64,000 nt of DNA from JALEFZ01 sp038527485 (GTDB lineage: Bacteria > Bacteroidota > Bacteroidia > J057). Positions 63,438 to 64,000 of this stretch are shown one piece after another. Every line of letters begins with the position of its first letter. Positions within the stretch are counted from its first letter, which is position 1. The position numbers were made by a program, and so were the translations under genes. The stretch is taken from positions 62,001-126,000 of the forward strand of contig JBCBFT010000001.1 in assembly GCA_038527485.1 (NCBI GenBank). Direction: 5' to 3'. A model generated the notes under the pieces. That model did no database searches. It was not told where the DNA came from and saw only the letters and a program-made list of their open reading frames with translations.

Positions 63438-64000
63438 TTATTCCTTCAAGATTTTCTCACTCACATTTCCTACGGGCGTTTTCAATGTCATGATGTAAGT
63501 CCCTACAGGAAGTGTTTGAAGATTGAGGCTGATCTCTTTTTGCAGCTCTACAGATTGCTCAAATACGACCTGTCCCAAGGTATTGGTGATCTGAACACTC
63601 CCTTTGCCTTCTAGCTGAAGTCCATGAATGGTCAGTCTCTCACTGACAGGATTGGGCGCAATCTTAACCTGACCTGTGAGGAGGTCTTGTGCTTCTACAT
63701 TTACTTTGAGATAGTTCCCCAAAGTTCCTTCAAAAATGCTTCCTGCTTTTTGGGCTGGGGAGGTATTGGCCATACGTAAGCCTGCGCAAGACTGACTCAA
63801 GGGGATTTGGAATACGATATCATTGGGTTGGCCAGGGGTCAATGTTTGGTCGATCCACCAGATGCCCGTGATGTTGTCATCACCAAATGTGCCAGGATTT
63901 TGAGGGTTGTTTTTCGTCTTGAACGTGACAGTGCCCCCTGCTTGAGCATAAAGTGTGTCGCGCTGTGCATTCCACCACTGTGCATAGATGAAGGGATGGT
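63438..64000 (-). CDS. T9SS-sorted secreted protein (N-terminus beyond window)
   Basis: The frame is open to the right edge, so only the last ~187 residues are seen. A beta-rich part with several Trp (FIYAQWWNAQRDTLYAQAGG, then ITGIWWIDQTLTPGQPNDI) leads to the T9SS type A sorting domain, starting near KIAPNPVSERLTI and ending PVGTYIMTLKTPVGNVSEKI. The visible part does not identify the enzyme or adhesin. It is convergent with susCD, with about 180 bases and one terminator between. Confidence 0.8.
   Translation of the reverse strand, partial: HPFIYAQWWNAQRDTLYAQAGGTVTFKTKNNPQNPGTFGDDNITGIWWIDQTLTPGQPNDIVFQIPLSQSCAGLRMANTSPAQKAGSIFEGTLGNYLKVNVEAQDLLTGQVKIAPNPVSERLTIHGLQLEGKGSVQITNTLGQVVFEQSVELQKEISLNLQTLPVGTYIMTLKTPVGNVSEKILKE

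Overview
The window looks like chromosomal DNA of a Bacteroidota bacterium, probably a Saprospiria/Lewinella-type or related marine gliding lineage (inference). The evidence is a SusC/SusD pair, several proteins with type IX secretion (T9SS) C-terminal sorting domains, PKD-rich secreted proteins, many lipoproteins, promoters of the form TTTG-N19-TAnnTTTG, and few Shine-Dalgarno sites. No rRNA, tRNA, CRISPR array or complete insertion sequence was recognised.

Layout. 1-2778 (minus) is the N-terminal part of a large PKD-repeat surface protein that runs off the left edge. 3212-5260 (minus) is an exported GH65 alpha-glucosidase. 5450-7235 is an AT-rich island with a CBS-HEPN protein and a 384-bp inverted-repeat element. 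7236-30965 is a long, mostly co-directional polysaccharide locus. It contains a GT2 synthase fused to two extracytoplasmic glycosidase-like domains, a paralogous glycosidase lipoprotein, an FAD oxidoreductase, a GT-C-like membrane enzyme, a Wzx-type flippase, five GT4 glycosyltransferases, two hexapeptide acyltransferases, a GDP-mannose 3,5-epimerase-like enzyme and an AsnB-type amidotransferase. Two small exported proteins of unknown function interrupt it. A WcaJ/WbaP-type initiating sugar-phosphate transferase at 37792-39192 and an O-antigen-ligase/polymerase-type protein at 47259-48593 may serve the same pathway.

31-43 kb holds T9SS cargo, a YbhN-like membrane protein, a TspO-like protein, an S41 protease lipoprotein and several non-coding repeats. 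43.0-43.7 kb is a MntA/HepT toxin-antitoxin pair whose HEPN toxin gene carries an in-frame stop. 43.8-58.5 kb is mainly core or envelope genes: rplU-rpmA, LysM and PASTA proteins, an alpha/beta hydrolase, an Omp28-like/outer-membrane-protein pair and an exported superoxide dismutase. It also has two unusual domain combinations: an ArgRS-like protein without a catalytic core, and a CBM48-helix-hairpin-helix fusion. 58.8-63.3 kb is a SusC/SusD nutrient-uptake pair. The right edge cuts another T9SS cargo gene.

The intergenic space is rich in short repeats: a two-copy MITE-like element, a two-copy ~130-bp repeat, REP-like hairpins, a large inverted repeat and a tandem three-hairpin array. The most unusual features are the synthase-glycosidase fusion with its lipoprotein paralog, the ArgRS-like shell protein, the CBS-HEPN protein, the broken HepT and the repeat families.
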